From contig CANPYY010000007.1 in NCBI GenBank assembly GCA_947588675.1, positions 24,870 through 88,869 of the forward strand: DNA of 64,000 bases, given 5' to 3'. The stretch is from an uncultured Lachnospiraceae bacterium (GTDB taxonomy: Bacteria > Bacillota > Clostridia > Lachnospirales > Lachnospiraceae). This document shows, piece by piece, positions 46,275 to 55,108 of this stretch. Within the stretch, counting starts at the first letter, position 1. Each line of letters starts with the position of its first letter. Both the position numbers and the translations under genes were made by a program. Below the pieces are notes generated by a model that was not told the DNA's origin, made no database searches, and saw only the letters and a program-made list of their open reading frames with translations.

Positions 46275-46514
46275 TATACGTATCGGTTATTGCTCGTAAC
46301 AATTCCCCTATACATTCTATAATTTAACACAATTTTATTCTTTTTTCAATGATTTTTTGATATACTGTATGTTTTATACGGAAATTGTCTGAATAAATCA
46401 ACGCCAAAAAGCCTGTTCAAATGTAAAAGATGAAAAGGCTTTGATTTTTATACTCATTTTAATTTCTGACATACCTGTAAAATAGCTGTGTACGCATTCT
46501 TTTTTATCATACTG
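46275..46514 (+). promoter_or_regulatory. Invertible regulatory segment (240 bp) with promoters and hairpin
   Basis: This segment between the inverted repeats holds no gene. Leftward reading shows TTGAAA (46349-46344), 17 bases, TAAATT (46326-46321). Rightward reading shows an extended -10, TGATATACT, ending at 46366 with a poor -35. Right of both lies the hairpin at 46408-46442. In the orientation given, the rightward promoter runs into the hairpin and the better promoter faces away from the downstream genes. After inversion the TTGAAA promoter would lie beyond the hairpin and face the gene at 46576. This suggests the sequenced orientation is OFF. Promoter calls are modest; the repeat pair is firm. 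Confidence 0.7.
46408..46442 (+). terminator. Terminator-like hairpin inside the invertible segment
   Basis: AAAGCCT (46408-46414) pairs with AGGCTTT (46436-46442), with inner TTCA/TGAA pairing after one mismatch. The right side is followed by GATTTTTAT and the left side is bounded by an A-run, so it could stop transcription from either side. Confidence 0.55.
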
Positions 46515-46537
46515 CAACATAATGCTGATTATGTTGC
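46515..46537 (-). repeat. Right inverted repeat of the invertible segment
   Basis: Perfect 23 bp inverted copy of 46252-46274, with centre GCTG on the plus strand (the reverse of CAGC). It ends 38 bases before the ATG of the DNA glycosylase gene and 24 bases before its ribosome site GGAGGG. Confidence 0.9.
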
Positions 46538-46575
46538 AATACAGATTACTTCAATAATTGAAATGGAGGGCTATT

Positions 46576-47094
46576 ATGCGTTATACAGAAAAAGACAGAG
46601 ATATTTTTTCACAACCGGCAGATGATTTTGGTAAGTGGCTTATAGGCAAGCTGTTATGCCGCCGCCTGTCTGACGGTTCGGAATTGCGTTTCAGGATTAC
46701 CGAAACGGAAGCGTATTGCCATGACGATTCGGCATGTTATGGTAAAGACGGTAAAATAACGGATGCGACTGCGCCGCTTTTTGACAAAGGAGGTGTCTGT
46801 TGTATTTATGCAAATATGCTTTTAATCGTATGTGGTAAACCTGATGAACCGGATAATGTTTTGATTAGACAGGCAGGAGATGAAAGTAAATGTTGTAAAG
46901 GACCTGTTTTGCTGTGTGAAACTCTTGGTATAAATAAAGAGATGCACGGTAGGGATTTGCTTGATTCTAACTCGCCTCTTTGGATAGAAGATGATGGAAA
47001 GAGCGTAAGCTGTTATGCGGCGGAGCGTATTGGTCTGGGTAAGGATGTCTTAAAAAAAGATAGGGAAAAGAAACACAGATTTACTGCTATATAA
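46576..47094 (+). CDS. AAG/MPG-type DNA-3-methyladenine glycosylase
   Basis: A 172 aa member of the alkyladenine glycosylase (Pur_DNA_glyco) family, which removes alkylated purines from DNA. FGKWLIGKLLCRR, FRITETEAYCHDDSACYG with the catalytic Glu, GGVCCIYANMLLIVC in place of the usual YVYLIYGM, DNVLIRQAG, GPVLLCETLGI and the RDLL region fit the family. It is shorter than usual (about 190-210 aa) and lacks the typical RGRTPR stretch, so it is a compact variant. ATG at 46576 has GGAGGG five bases upstream. It is the first gene behind the invertible segment and only 19 bases from the surface-protein gene. Confidence 0.8.
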   Translation: MRYTEKDRDIFSQPADDFGKWLIGKLLCRRLSDGSELRFRITETEAYCHDDSACYGKDGKITDATAPLFDKGGVCCIYANMLLIVCGKPDEPDNVLIRQAGDESKCCKGPVLLCETLGINKEMHGRDLLDSNSPLWIEDDGKSVSCYAAERIGLGKDVLKKDREKKHRFTAI

Positions 47095-47113
47095 AAGAAG
47101 GAGGATAAGTGAA

Positions 47114-49261
47114 ATGAAAAGTATGGGAAAAAGGTGTTTTAGTTTATTGCTGGCGATGGCGCTTGTTATATCGGGAGTTACATATCTGCCTGACCGCAGT
47201 CGGACTGTTTGTGCGGCTGATAATATCCCGGAAGGGTATACTCCTATTTATACAGTATCGGAATTATACGGAATCCGGAATAATCTTTCCGGCAAATACA
47301 TTCTTATGAACGATATTGATTTGACGGAAGCGACGTCAAAGGGCGGAAGTATGGATACGGGTCATGGCTGGACGCCTATAGATGGTTTTAACGGAACTTT
47401 TGATGGCGGCGGTCACAGGATAAAGGGAATGAATATATATGGCAACGCAGGTGAATATTGCGGTCTGTTTGGAGACCTGTATGGTAGTGCCAGGGTAAAG
47501 CGTCTGGGGCTTACTGATGTAAATATTGATGTTAGTTATAATGGTTATAGTTCTTCTTATTGCGGTGCTATAGCAGGAAGCGGAAGAATAGAGCAATGTT
47601 TTGCGACAGGTAGGATAACAACAGAAGGTTATTCTTTTGTTGGGGGAATTTGTGGATATTGCTACCCAACTATTTCAGATTGTTACAGCAATGTGGAAAT
47701 AAAAGCAGACGGTAATGCAGGAGGTATTGCAGGACTTTTTACTGGCAGTATCGAAAAATGCTATAACCGGGGAAGTATTAATAATGGTACAGGTGCAGCA
47801 ATAGCCTATACTTATTCTTCTTCTCCTTCTGATGAAGGTTGTGTCTATCTTATTGGTACAGGTACAGATTCAGGAAGTGCCACCCCATTAACTGAAACGC
47901 AGATGAAAGACGCCAATTATTATATAAACTTCGATTTTGATAATATATGGGAAATTGACAGCGATTCATTATATCCTTATCCGCAGCTGCGAAATTGTAT
48001 GCAGATTAATCTTACCAGTCTTGAATGGGAGAAAGAACCGGTCAGGAAGGAATATAATCAGGGAGATAAGCTTGATTTGTCGGGAGGAGTACTGAATTAT
48101 ACATATGAAGACGGAAGCAAAAGTTCGGGTCCGATAACTGAATATATGGTTAGCGGCTGTGACATGATGCAGATTGGAGAACAAACTATTACCATAAAAA
48201 AAGGAAATCTGGCGGTCACATATAAAATTAACATAAAACCTATTCCTGTTACGGGTGTAAGTCTGGACATAACGGAATTGTATATGGAAAGAGGCGATAC
48301 GGAAACACTGGTTGCTGACGTTACTCCGGCTAATGCAACTGACCGGATTGTGGAATGGTCTTCAAGTAACAGCAGTGTAGCCACGGTAGACCAGACGGGA
48401 AAAGTAAGGGCGCTTGCAAATGGGGAAACGGATATAATTGCCACAGCTTCTAACGGACAGCAGGCGGTGTGTCATGTAAAGGTTATTGTTCTTTGCAGTT
48501 CTGTAAGAATTGATAGATATTCATTATCAGATTATGAGTATTATGATTGGGATTCTGATACTTACACATATGCATTTCCGTTAGGAAGTTCGGTTCAGTT
48601 ATCCTATACAATGTATCCGGAGGGGACCAATGAATCCGTGGAATGGATAATTGGCGACAGCAGCGTTGTAAGCATAGATGCGCAAAATAGGATGTGGTGT
48701 CTGAAAGGCGGTTATACAACAGTTAAAATCCGGACAGAAAGCGGACAGGAAGATTATATAGAAGTAATGGTAGGAGAAAATAATGTAAGCGAAGGCGGAA
48801 TTACAGATAATAATAATTATAATAATAGCAATAATGCTAATAAAGTAAATAACACTGCCTGCAGCCATGAATATAGTACACAATATTCGGCTGCTACATA
48901 TGTAAGTAAGGGATATACAACGTATACCTGTAAAAAATGCGGTTATTCCTATAAAGGTAATTACACGAAAAAGTTGAAGCTGGGACAGGTTTCCAAAGTG
49001 TATGGTACAACAAAAAACGGAAAGATAAATCTGGGATGGTATTCAGTAATAAATGCAACCGGTTATCAGATTCGTTATTCAACAAACAAAAAAATGAAGC
49101 GTTCTGTTAAGACGGTAAAGGTTAAAGGAAAAACCAAAAAGGTTATAAAAAAGCTAAAACGCAGACATAAATATTATATTCAGGTGAGGGCCTATAAGAA
49201 AGTTGGAACAAAAACCGTCTATGGCAAATGGTCTAAAAAAGTACATGGAGTAGTAAGGTAA
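47114..49261 (+). CDS. Secreted surface protein with GLUG, Ig-like and FN3-like domains
   Basis: A 715 aa protein with a signal peptide (about 1-35, ending CAADN). About 40-290 is a GLUG-type beta-helix region (NDIDLTEATS, FDGGGHRIKGMNIYG, GGICGYCYPTISDCYSN, GGIAGLFTGSIEKCYN). A Big_3-like domain follows (about 300-375), a Big_2 domain (about 378-456; VEWSSSNSSVATVDQTGKV) and a second, divergent one to about 555. After an Asn-rich linker (about 560-580) comes a C/H motif (CSHEYSTQY, CKKCGYSYKG) and an FN3-like C-terminal domain (about 625-715). No sortase motif or membrane anchor is seen. Likely an adhesin or wall-associated protein whose expression depends on the switch upstream. Confidence 0.85.
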   Translation: MKSMGKRCFSLLLAMALVISGVTYLPDRSRTVCAADNIPEGYTPIYTVSELYGIRNNLSGKYILMNDIDLTEATSKGGSMDTGHGWTPIDGFNGTFDGGGHRIKGMNIYGNAGEYCGLFGDLYGSARVKRLGLTDVNIDVSYNGYSSSYCGAIAGSGRIEQCFATGRITTEGYSFVGGICGYCYPTISDCYSNVEIKADGNAGGIAGLFTGSIEKCYNRGSINNGTGAAIAYTYSSSPSDEGCVYLIGTGTDSGSATPLTETQMKDANYYINFDFDNIWEIDSDSLYPYPQLRNCMQINLTSLEWEKEPVRKEYNQGDKLDLSGGVLNYTYEDGSKSSGPITEYMVSGCDMMQIGEQTITIKKGNLAVTYKINIKPIPVTGVSLDITELYMERGDTETLVADVTPANATDRIVEWSSSNSSVATVDQTGKVRALANGETDIIATASNGQQAVCHVKVIVLCSSVRIDRYSLSDYEYYDWDSDTYTYAFPLGSSVQLSYTMYPEGTNESVEWIIGDSSVVSIDAQNRMWCLKGGYTTVKIRTESGQEDYIEVMVGENNVSEGGITDNNNYNNSNNANKVNNTACSHEYSTQYSAATYVSKGYTTYTCKKCGYSYKGNYTKKLKLGQVSKVYGTTKNGKINLGWYSVINATGYQIRYSTNKKMKRSVKTVKVKGKTKKVIKKLKRRHKYYIQVRAYKKVGTKTVYGKWSKKVHGVVR

Positions 49262-49294
49262 AAATATTTGCCGGCTTTAAATGGAGGAGGCATA

Positions 49295-49825
49295 ATGTAT
49301 TGTTCAAAGTGTGGAAGCGAGTTAGAGGGAAATGAAAAATATTGTTCAAAATGCGGGGCAAATATCAGAGATACTGAAAAGCAGATTAGTAATAACTTGC
49401 ATTTTTTAATAGCAGTATTGTTGGGTTTAAACTGTATATTTGCAGCAATGCCAATATATAAAGTCAGCACAATTCTGGAATTAAATGTAGAAATGGGTTT
49501 TTCAGATTATGAAGGTTTAGGATTGGTACTGCCTGTAACGGTAATTATTCATATAATATCAATTATAAGTATTTTATATCCTGTAATATTGAAAAAAATA
49601 TGGAAACCTGTATATATGCTGCCGTCTAAAATCACGGCGTGCTGGACAATGTTCTGGTTTTTGCTGATTTTGATTTTATCAATTGGTACAGCCGGTGAAT
49701 ATGGAAATATGGCTCATATTTCGTTGACTGTAGTAGGCTGGTTTATGCTTGCTTTAACACTTGCAATAATTATTTTGTCGTTTAAATTGCCGGATTATAT
49801 TAAAAATATAAAATTCAGGAGGTAA
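49295..49825 (+). CDS. Zinc-ribbon membrane protein
   Basis: A 176 aa protein. The N-terminal zinc ribbon MYCSKCGSELEGNEKYCSKCG has two CxxC pairs; four hydrophobic spans follow (about 37-60, 70-100, 112-140, 145-165). Function unknown; such zinc_ribbon_2 proteins are common in Clostridia. ATG at 49295 follows GGAGGAGG by four bases. It lies in the run behind the invertible segment. Confidence 0.75.
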   Translation: MYCSKCGSELEGNEKYCSKCGANIRDTEKQISNNLHFLIAVLLGLNCIFAAMPIYKVSTILELNVEMGFSDYEGLGLVLPVTVIIHIISIISILYPVILKKIWKPVYMLPSKITACWTMFWFLLILILSIGTAGEYGNMAHISLTVVGWFMLALTLAIIILSFKLPDYIKNIKFRR

Positions 49826-49829
49826 TGTC

Positions 49830-51542
49830 ATGTTTTGTAAGGAGTGCGGCAATGAAATCCCCGACGGCAGCCTGTTTTGCGCAAATTGCGGGGCTAAGAA
49901 TAGCGGCGGGGCGGAAATGCCGCCTGAGCAGGCTGCTAAAATAAAAAAGCGTAACAGGATAATTGTTGCGGTATCATGCGCCGTATTAATTTTGTGCGCA
50001 TTGATTTATGCCGCGTCTGTATTTATCAAACCGACTATTAACCTGAATAAATATATTACGGTATCTTTTGAAGGATATAATACGATAGGAGAAGCAGTTG
50101 TTACATTTGATATCGAAAGATTTAAAGATGACTATGAGAAAAAATTAATTGTAAAGGAAGATAAAAAATCTTCTAAGCTGGACGGATATAAAATTGTTGA
50201 TGAATATCTTGAATACTTAAAAGAATATCTTGGATATTCATATAATTCAGATGCAGACCCTGATACATATTACGATTCGGCTTCGGATATATTTTTATCC
50301 AACTGCGTTAAAGGTTCTCTTGATAAAGACAGCGGACTTAGTAATGGAGATGTTGTCACATATAAATGGAACTGTAATGATGAATATTCAATTGGGAAAT
50401 ACGGATATAAACTTAAATACACAGATATAACGTATACGGTTTCAGGTTTAAAGGAAACTGTGACATTCGACCCTTTTGACGGCGTAGGCGTAACTTTTGA
50501 AGGAATTTCCGGATATGGAACGGCAAATGTTTCCGGCGTTCCTTCCGTGCCTGCGGCTGCGGATATGGAATATGACTTAAATATTTATGAAGGGTTGGCA
50601 AATGGAGATATTGTTACGGTAACGGCGTCGGTAAACGGTAGCGACCCTGTAGATTATTTTATTGAGAATTATGGTATGGTACCTTCGCCGCTGACAAAGA
50701 CATATGCGGTGGAAGGCCTTGACGATTATGTAAAATCTGTCAATGATATTTCAGATGAGGCGCTTAAAGATATGCAGGACCAGGCAAAAGATGTATATTA
50801 TGCAAGGATAGCGCAAAACTGGGGTGATGATGAGATGCTTCAGAGTTTTACATACATTGGAAATTATCTGTTGACAGGGAAAAAAGGCGACGGCTACAGA
50901 GAATCTGAAAATCTCTTTTATTTAGTTTATAAAGTGCAGGTTGAAGATAGTTATTTTGACGAGTATGGGGCATATGATGAAATAAATGATATTTACTGGT
51001 ACATTTGTTATAATGATTTGCTGGTAAGCCCGGACGGCGTCACTACCGTAGATGTTACGGATTATGAAACGCCGAATGACGTAATTACCGTTGATTCGGG
51101 CTTGAATGATGGCTGGTGGAACGTTAAATCATGGACTTATTATGGTTATAAAACATTAGACGAATTGTACAAAACCGTAATCATTTCCAATACTGAATTA
51201 TATAATCATGAGGATAATGTTAATGTAAATGCTGCGGAAGTGAAAGCTGATAAAAAACAGAAGTCATCCGCGGAGGAGGGAATTATATTTCCGAACAGTT
51301 CAGAAGAAGTTTTGAGCAAAAAGGCCGTAAAAAAGCTGTCTGACAAAAAACTCAGATATGCTATAAATGAAATTTATGCAAGGCATGGATATATTTTTAA
51401 TGATGATGCTTTAAGAGAATACTATGAGCAATACGACTGGTATGAAAAACAGGTGAAGCCCGAGGATTTCTCAACGAAATTATTTAATAATGTTGAAAAG
51501 AAAAATATGAAAATACTGCAGGAGGAAAGGGATAAGAGATAA
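49830..51542 (+). CDS. Zinc-ribbon, membrane-anchored protein with C-terminal YARHG domain
   Basis: A 570 aa protein. A zinc ribbon (MFCKECGNEIPDGSLFCANCG) is followed by a single membrane span (about 45-70), then a large extracytoplasmic region with repeated ISGYGTANV-type beta units, and a YARHG domain at about 505-565 (YAINEIYARHGYIFND, YYEQYDWY). YARHG domains are extracellular modules of unknown role, found in bacterial surface proteins. The ribosome site AGGAGG overlaps the stop of the preceding gene, so translation is coupled. Last gene of the run behind the switch. Confidence 0.8.
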   Translation: MFCKECGNEIPDGSLFCANCGAKNSGGAEMPPEQAAKIKKRNRIIVAVSCAVLILCALIYAASVFIKPTINLNKYITVSFEGYNTIGEAVVTFDIERFKDDYEKKLIVKEDKKSSKLDGYKIVDEYLEYLKEYLGYSYNSDADPDTYYDSASDIFLSNCVKGSLDKDSGLSNGDVVTYKWNCNDEYSIGKYGYKLKYTDITYTVSGLKETVTFDPFDGVGVTFEGISGYGTANVSGVPSVPAAADMEYDLNIYEGLANGDIVTVTASVNGSDPVDYFIENYGMVPSPLTKTYAVEGLDDYVKSVNDISDEALKDMQDQAKDVYYARIAQNWGDDEMLQSFTYIGNYLLTGKKGDGYRESENLFYLVYKVQVEDSYFDEYGAYDEINDIYWYICYNDLLVSPDGVTTVDVTDYETPNDVITVDSGLNDGWWNVKSWTYYGYKTLDELYKTVIISNTELYNHEDNVNVNAAEVKADKKQKSSAEEGIIFPNSSEEVLSKKAVKKLSDKKLRYAINEIYARHGYIFNDDALREYYEQYDWYEKQVKPEDFSTKLFNNVEKKNMKILQEERDKR

Positions 51543-51549
51543 AAGGCTC

Positions 51550-52686
51550 TTAATAAACCGCCTGCCGGTAGTAAGTAAGCAGCCAATCGGTATTTTCATA
51601 CATAGTGTCATTAAGCTCGATAAAATAATTTTTTGAAGTATAATCTTTTCGGAAAATATGAACGTTGGAGGAAAAGCAGCCGGCTTTTATTACGGGTATA
51701 AATATGCCTTCCCTGGAAACATAACATTCTGATTTTTTGGCTTTCCTTCTTACGGAGGCGTCTGTATATACCGCAATGCTTTTATGCATTACGGTGTGTT
51801 CCTCCGTCATATAATAATAGTCTTTATAATCGGTAAAATAATAGTTGAGCGTAGTTGTAAATACAGGTATGGTAAGGGTTATCCGGTTCATCGAAAACGA
51901 GATTTTTATTGATTTTCCGGTATCTGAAACCGGTATTTCCGATGCAAAATTATAATTTCCGCAAAGGCGGCAGTTATATGTGACCGTAATATCGGAATTA
52001 TCCTCTGAGGGGGATATGTTATTTACGGTTACCGGAAGGTTTGCAAGTTCTTTTAAGAACAAAAGCGAGGCAACCTGTGACAAACCGGTTATATCTTCAT
52101 AATTGTGCAGTAAAAGCAGTTTAAGAAGCATATCGGTTTCTTTTATAAGATATTTGTTCTGCATATATTCCGCGTATACGCTTATAAGCTGGCCGCCGTC
52201 AAATGTATCATCCCTGTCAAGACCTATATATTTTTCAAAGGATTTAAGCTTTTTATCCGGAAGATTAAGGAGGGCGGCGTATTTACGCAGGGATTTATAC
52301 AGGTCCATGCTTTTAAGATTCCCTAAAGGCGCGGAATTTAAACGGTGCCGTCTGCATTTTTTCTGAATAAACGGTATATCAAAGGCGGCGCCGTTATAAT
52401 GCATGATGACTTTGTAGGATTTTATGAAATCAATAAAGCTTACAAGCATATCTTTTTCACTGTTATAATCGTCTGCAAACCATTGTATTACTTTAAAATA
52501 TTCATCCTCGTAAAACCCGGCGCCAATCAGATATATATTTGAAGTGTCGGGTGAAAGACCGGTAGTTTCTATATCAAAAAAACATATTTCGTTAAGGCTG
52601 TATTCGTTATATGGGGAGAAGTTCCAGCCGCCGTCTGCCGGAGATATCATATCGCTAAGAGGAAATGTGTGTGTATATGTAACCAT
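51550..52686 (-). CDS. YprB-like ribonuclease H-like 3'-5' exonuclease
   Basis: A 378 aa protein whose first two thirds are an RNase_H_2 (PF13482) DnaQ-type exonuclease: FFDIETTGLSPDTSNIYLIG with DxE, MHYNGAAFDIPFIQKKC, KSMDLYKSLRK and YEDITGLSQVA supply the acidic residues. The last 130 residues are beta-rich and not recognised. A longer frame reaches to 52953, but that part lies on the antisense of the riboswitch. ATG at 52686 follows AAAGGAG and is chosen. Confidence 0.85.
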   Translation of the reverse strand: MVTYTHTFPLSDMISPADGGWNFSPYNEYSLNEICFFDIETTGLSPDTSNIYLIGAGFYEDEYFKVIQWFADDYNSEKDMLVSFIDFIKSYKVIMHYNGAAFDIPFIQKKCRRHRLNSAPLGNLKSMDLYKSLRKYAALLNLPDKKLKSFEKYIGLDRDDTFDGGQLISVYAEYMQNKYLIKETDMLLKLLLLHNYEDITGLSQVASLLFLKELANLPVTVNNISPSEDNSDITVTYNCRLCGNYNFASEIPVSDTGKSIKISFSMNRITLTIPVFTTTLNYYFTDYKDYYYMTEEHTVMHKSIAVYTDASVRRKAKKSECYVSREGIFIPVIKAGCFSSNVHIFRKDYTSKNYFIELNDTMYENTDWLLTYYRQAVY

Positions 52687-52743
52687 AATGCAGGCTCCTT
52701 TGTATTTTATATATACAGTATAGCAGAAAAAACAGATTTTTGC

Positions 52744-52772
52744 TTGACTGTTTTTTTGGGGTGTGCTAGTAT
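52744..52772 (+). promoter_or_regulatory. Promoter of the cobalamin-controlled operon
   Basis: TTGACT (52744-52749) and TAGTAT (52767-52772) at 17 base spacing with TGC before the -10 (extended -10). It precedes the riboswitch directly. Confidence 0.6.
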
Positions 52773-52789
52773 AGGCATAATTTAATATT

Positions 52790-52960
52790 GATAACAATCG
52801 GGATATGGTCGATTTCACAATCGTTAATAGGGAATCCGGTGAGAATCCGGAGCAGTCACCACTACTGTAACACGGACTAAGAAGCGTTATATACCACTGG
52901 CGTATGCCGGGAAGGTGCTTTAAGGGATGATGTGGAGTCAGGAGACCTGCCATAACCTGA
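52790..52960 (+). promoter_or_regulatory. Cobalamin (AdoCbl-type) riboswitch
   Basis: The conserved core is clear: GGGAATCCGGTGAGAATCCG (52830-52849), then GAGCAGTCACC and ACTACTGTAACACGG, GCCGGGAAGGTGC, and the B12 box AGTCAGGAGACCTGCC at 52936-52951. These match the cobalamin riboswitch in order and spacing. Binding of cobalamin is expected to shut off the following genes. The upstream boundary is approximate. Confidence 0.95.
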
Positions 52961-52970
52961 ATAAAGTTTC

Positions 52971-53000
52971 TTTTTCCGGGTGAGGAAAAATTTCTTTTTT
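52971..53000 (+). terminator. Expression-platform terminator of the riboswitch
   Basis: TTTTTCC (52971-52977), loop GGGTGA, GGAAAAA (52984-52990), then TTTCTTTTTT. An A/T-rich stem followed by a T-run, 20 bases after the B12 box, suggests control by transcription termination. Confidence 0.55.
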
Positions 53001-53077
53001 GTTAAAGGCATGATTAGGAGAGGTATACGCCGGTATATCTTTCATATTTAGCGTGCTTATATAAAGCGGAGGTTATT

Positions 53078-55108
53078 ATGTATTTAAAACTCTGGAAGAT
53101 ATGTAAAAAGAGAATATTTATCCTTATTCTGGCATTGGCGGCAATGGCAGAATTTTTTTTCGTATATTCTGATAAATGTAATGCGGATGAAAAGTACGAT
53201 ATAGGAAATATAATAGACAGTTGTTTTAACGCCCTTGAAGATGAAAATGGATATATGCTTTGCGACGACATTATTTCATATGCGGGCGGCACTGACGGCG
53301 ACTGGCTGGCTTTTGCCTGTGGAAGATATGAAAGAGCGGATGCCTATGATGTATATATCGGCGCGCTTAGGGATTATGTGACTTCATGTTATCAGAAAAA
53401 CAGTTATGCTCTTAACAGGAATAAGGCTACAGAGTGGCACAGGATTGCGCTTACTGTACTTGCATGCGGAGGCAATCCCGAAGAATTTGGAAATGACGGA
53501 AATGGAGCTCCCATTAATCTTATTGCGGACGGTACTTATAACTGCAAGGTTGGCAAGCCTTGGAAACAGGGAATTAACGGCGCTGCATATGCTCTTATAA
53601 CGCTTGATTCAAAACAGTATGAAATACCTGACGATGCACTATATACTAGAGAAGACTGTATTGATTATATACTTGGAGAAGAACTTGACGGCGGGGGATT
53701 TTCGCTTGGACAGGATGAAGCGGACCCTGATGTTACCGCTATAGCGCTTCAGGCGCTTGCGCCATATTATGAAACATCCGAAAAAGTAAAGCAGGCTGTA
53801 GAGCGTTCGCTTGACAGGTTATCGCTTTTGCAGACTGAACAGGGATGTTTTGCATCTTATGGGGAAGATACTGCGGAAAGTACCGCGCAGGTTCTTATTG
53901 CGCTTACTTCGCTTAATATAGATGCGCTGAAAGACGAAAGATTTATTACAGCGTCGGGAAATACGGTGCTTGACGGCCTTATGTCATTTAATGAAAACAA
54001 TGAGGGATTTTGTCATATACACGGTGACGGAATTAATTATATGGCGACATATCAGTCAATATGCGCCCTGATAAGTTATTTCCGTTATGAAAACGGCTTG
54101 GGAAGGCTTTATGATTTTACAGATAAAAATCCGGATATAAGCCCGGAAACGCCGCCGGAGGCAAGCCCGGAAACGTCGCCGGAAGCGAAACCGGAATCAT
54201 CGCCGGATATAAAACCGCAGAATACATCATGCGTACAGTGTACATACAACCCTTATTCAGAACAGAAAGATAATTTGCAGAATAATATGTTGGTAAAGAA
54301 TGAAAATCTTGTAGTACATAAGGACGCTGCAGTGAGGAAAAGTTCTGTAAAGCGGAATACAAACCGCAAATCCGAAACACAAAAAGCGCATAAAAAAGTT
54401 ATAACAGTAACAAAAATCATAAAAAGTAAGGATAAGGTTATCAAAAGGAAAGAAGCTTATGTAACTGCCGGGGAACTTGAAAAAATAGCGGGAACAAAGC
54501 ATAATCTTAAAATTAAAACAAAGACAAAAGAAAAAATTCCGTATTCGGTTACATTTAACGGTAAAGATATAACTGCGGCGTCAGATATGAAATTTTATAT
54601 CAGCGGCAAAAGTAAATATGAAGATAAGATTAAGAGTATTGCAGAAAAACCGTATATAATATCCGTTGTGAAAAAAAACGGTTTGAAATGTAAGGCTTTT
54701 GTGGAGATTAAGGCGGACCTTAAAGACGGAGAATATCTTTTGATGAAATATGATGAAAAAGAGGATAAACCGGTATTTATAAATAAGATAAGTTCCGATA
54801 ATAAAATTCTCAGGTTTGTCATTGATTCGGGCGGAGATTATTTTGTCACAAAGAGGGTAAAGATTAATGCAGCGCCTGATAATAGTATAAGTGTACCGTC
54901 TGAGGTGGACGGCGGGATAAGTGAAACCGCGGAAAGTCAGTCTAAAGAGGATGCTTCGGGCGTATCGGCGCAGGTTTTCGTGCCTCCGAAAAATAATAAT
55001 ATTTTTATTGCAATTATATGTACTTTATGTATATGCGCTGCATCTGCCGCAATTTATATCGGATGGCGTAAAGGCATTTTCAGGTCCGGAAACGGAGGCA
55101 AAAAATGA
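53078..55108 (+). CDS. Membrane-anchored transcobalamin-like barrel protein
   Basis: A 676 aa protein, first gene under the cobalamin riboswitch. A signal/anchor segment (about 11-32) is followed by an (alpha/alpha)-barrel of the prenyltransferase/terpenoid-cyclase type (about 40-345), with repeats such as GAAYALITLDS, GGGFSLGQDEADPDVTAIALQAL and QGCFASYGEDTAESTAQVL. This fold is shared with the N-terminal domain of intrinsic factor and transcobalamin. A Pro/Glu-rich linker (about 347-378; PETPPEASPETSPEAKPE) and a basic stretch lead to a beta-rich domain (about 455-610), then a membrane span (about 645-665) and a basic tail. Cobalamin binding is inferred from riboswitch, fold and neighbours. 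Confidence 0.8.
   Translation: MYLKLWKICKKRIFILILALAAMAEFFFVYSDKCNADEKYDIGNIIDSCFNALEDENGYMLCDDIISYAGGTDGDWLAFACGRYERADAYDVYIGALRDYVTSCYQKNSYALNRNKATEWHRIALTVLACGGNPEEFGNDGNGAPINLIADGTYNCKVGKPWKQGINGAAYALITLDSKQYEIPDDALYTREDCIDYILGEELDGGGFSLGQDEADPDVTAIALQALAPYYETSEKVKQAVERSLDRLSLLQTEQGCFASYGEDTAESTAQVLIALTSLNIDALKDERFITASGNTVLDGLMSFNENNEGFCHIHGDGINYMATYQSICALISYFRYENGLGRLYDFTDKNPDISPETPPEASPETSPEAKPESSPDIKPQNTSCVQCTYNPYSEQKDNLQNNMLVKNENLVVHKDAAVRKSSVKRNTNRKSETQKAHKKVITVTKIIKSKDKVIKRKEAYVTAGELEKIAGTKHNLKIKTKTKEKIPYSVTFNGKDITAASDMKFYISGKSKYEDKIKSIAEKPYIISVVKKNGLKCKAFVEIKADLKDGEYLLMKYDEKEDKPVFINKISSDNKILRFVIDSGGDYFVTKRVKINAAPDNSISVPSEVDGGISETAESQSKEDASGVSAQVFVPPKNNNIFIAIICTLCICAASAAIYIGWRKGIFRSGNGGKK

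Noticed and set aside
46478..46483. TAAAAT as a rightward promoter beyond the hairpin in the invertible segment
   Set aside because: No acceptable -35 lies at 16-18 bases and the TG in front is not correctly spaced, so it is too weak to call.
52687..52953. Upstream extension of the exonuclease reading frame on the minus strand
   Set aside because: This part is the antisense of the cobalamin riboswitch and its promoter; a good ribosome site and ATG occur at 52686.
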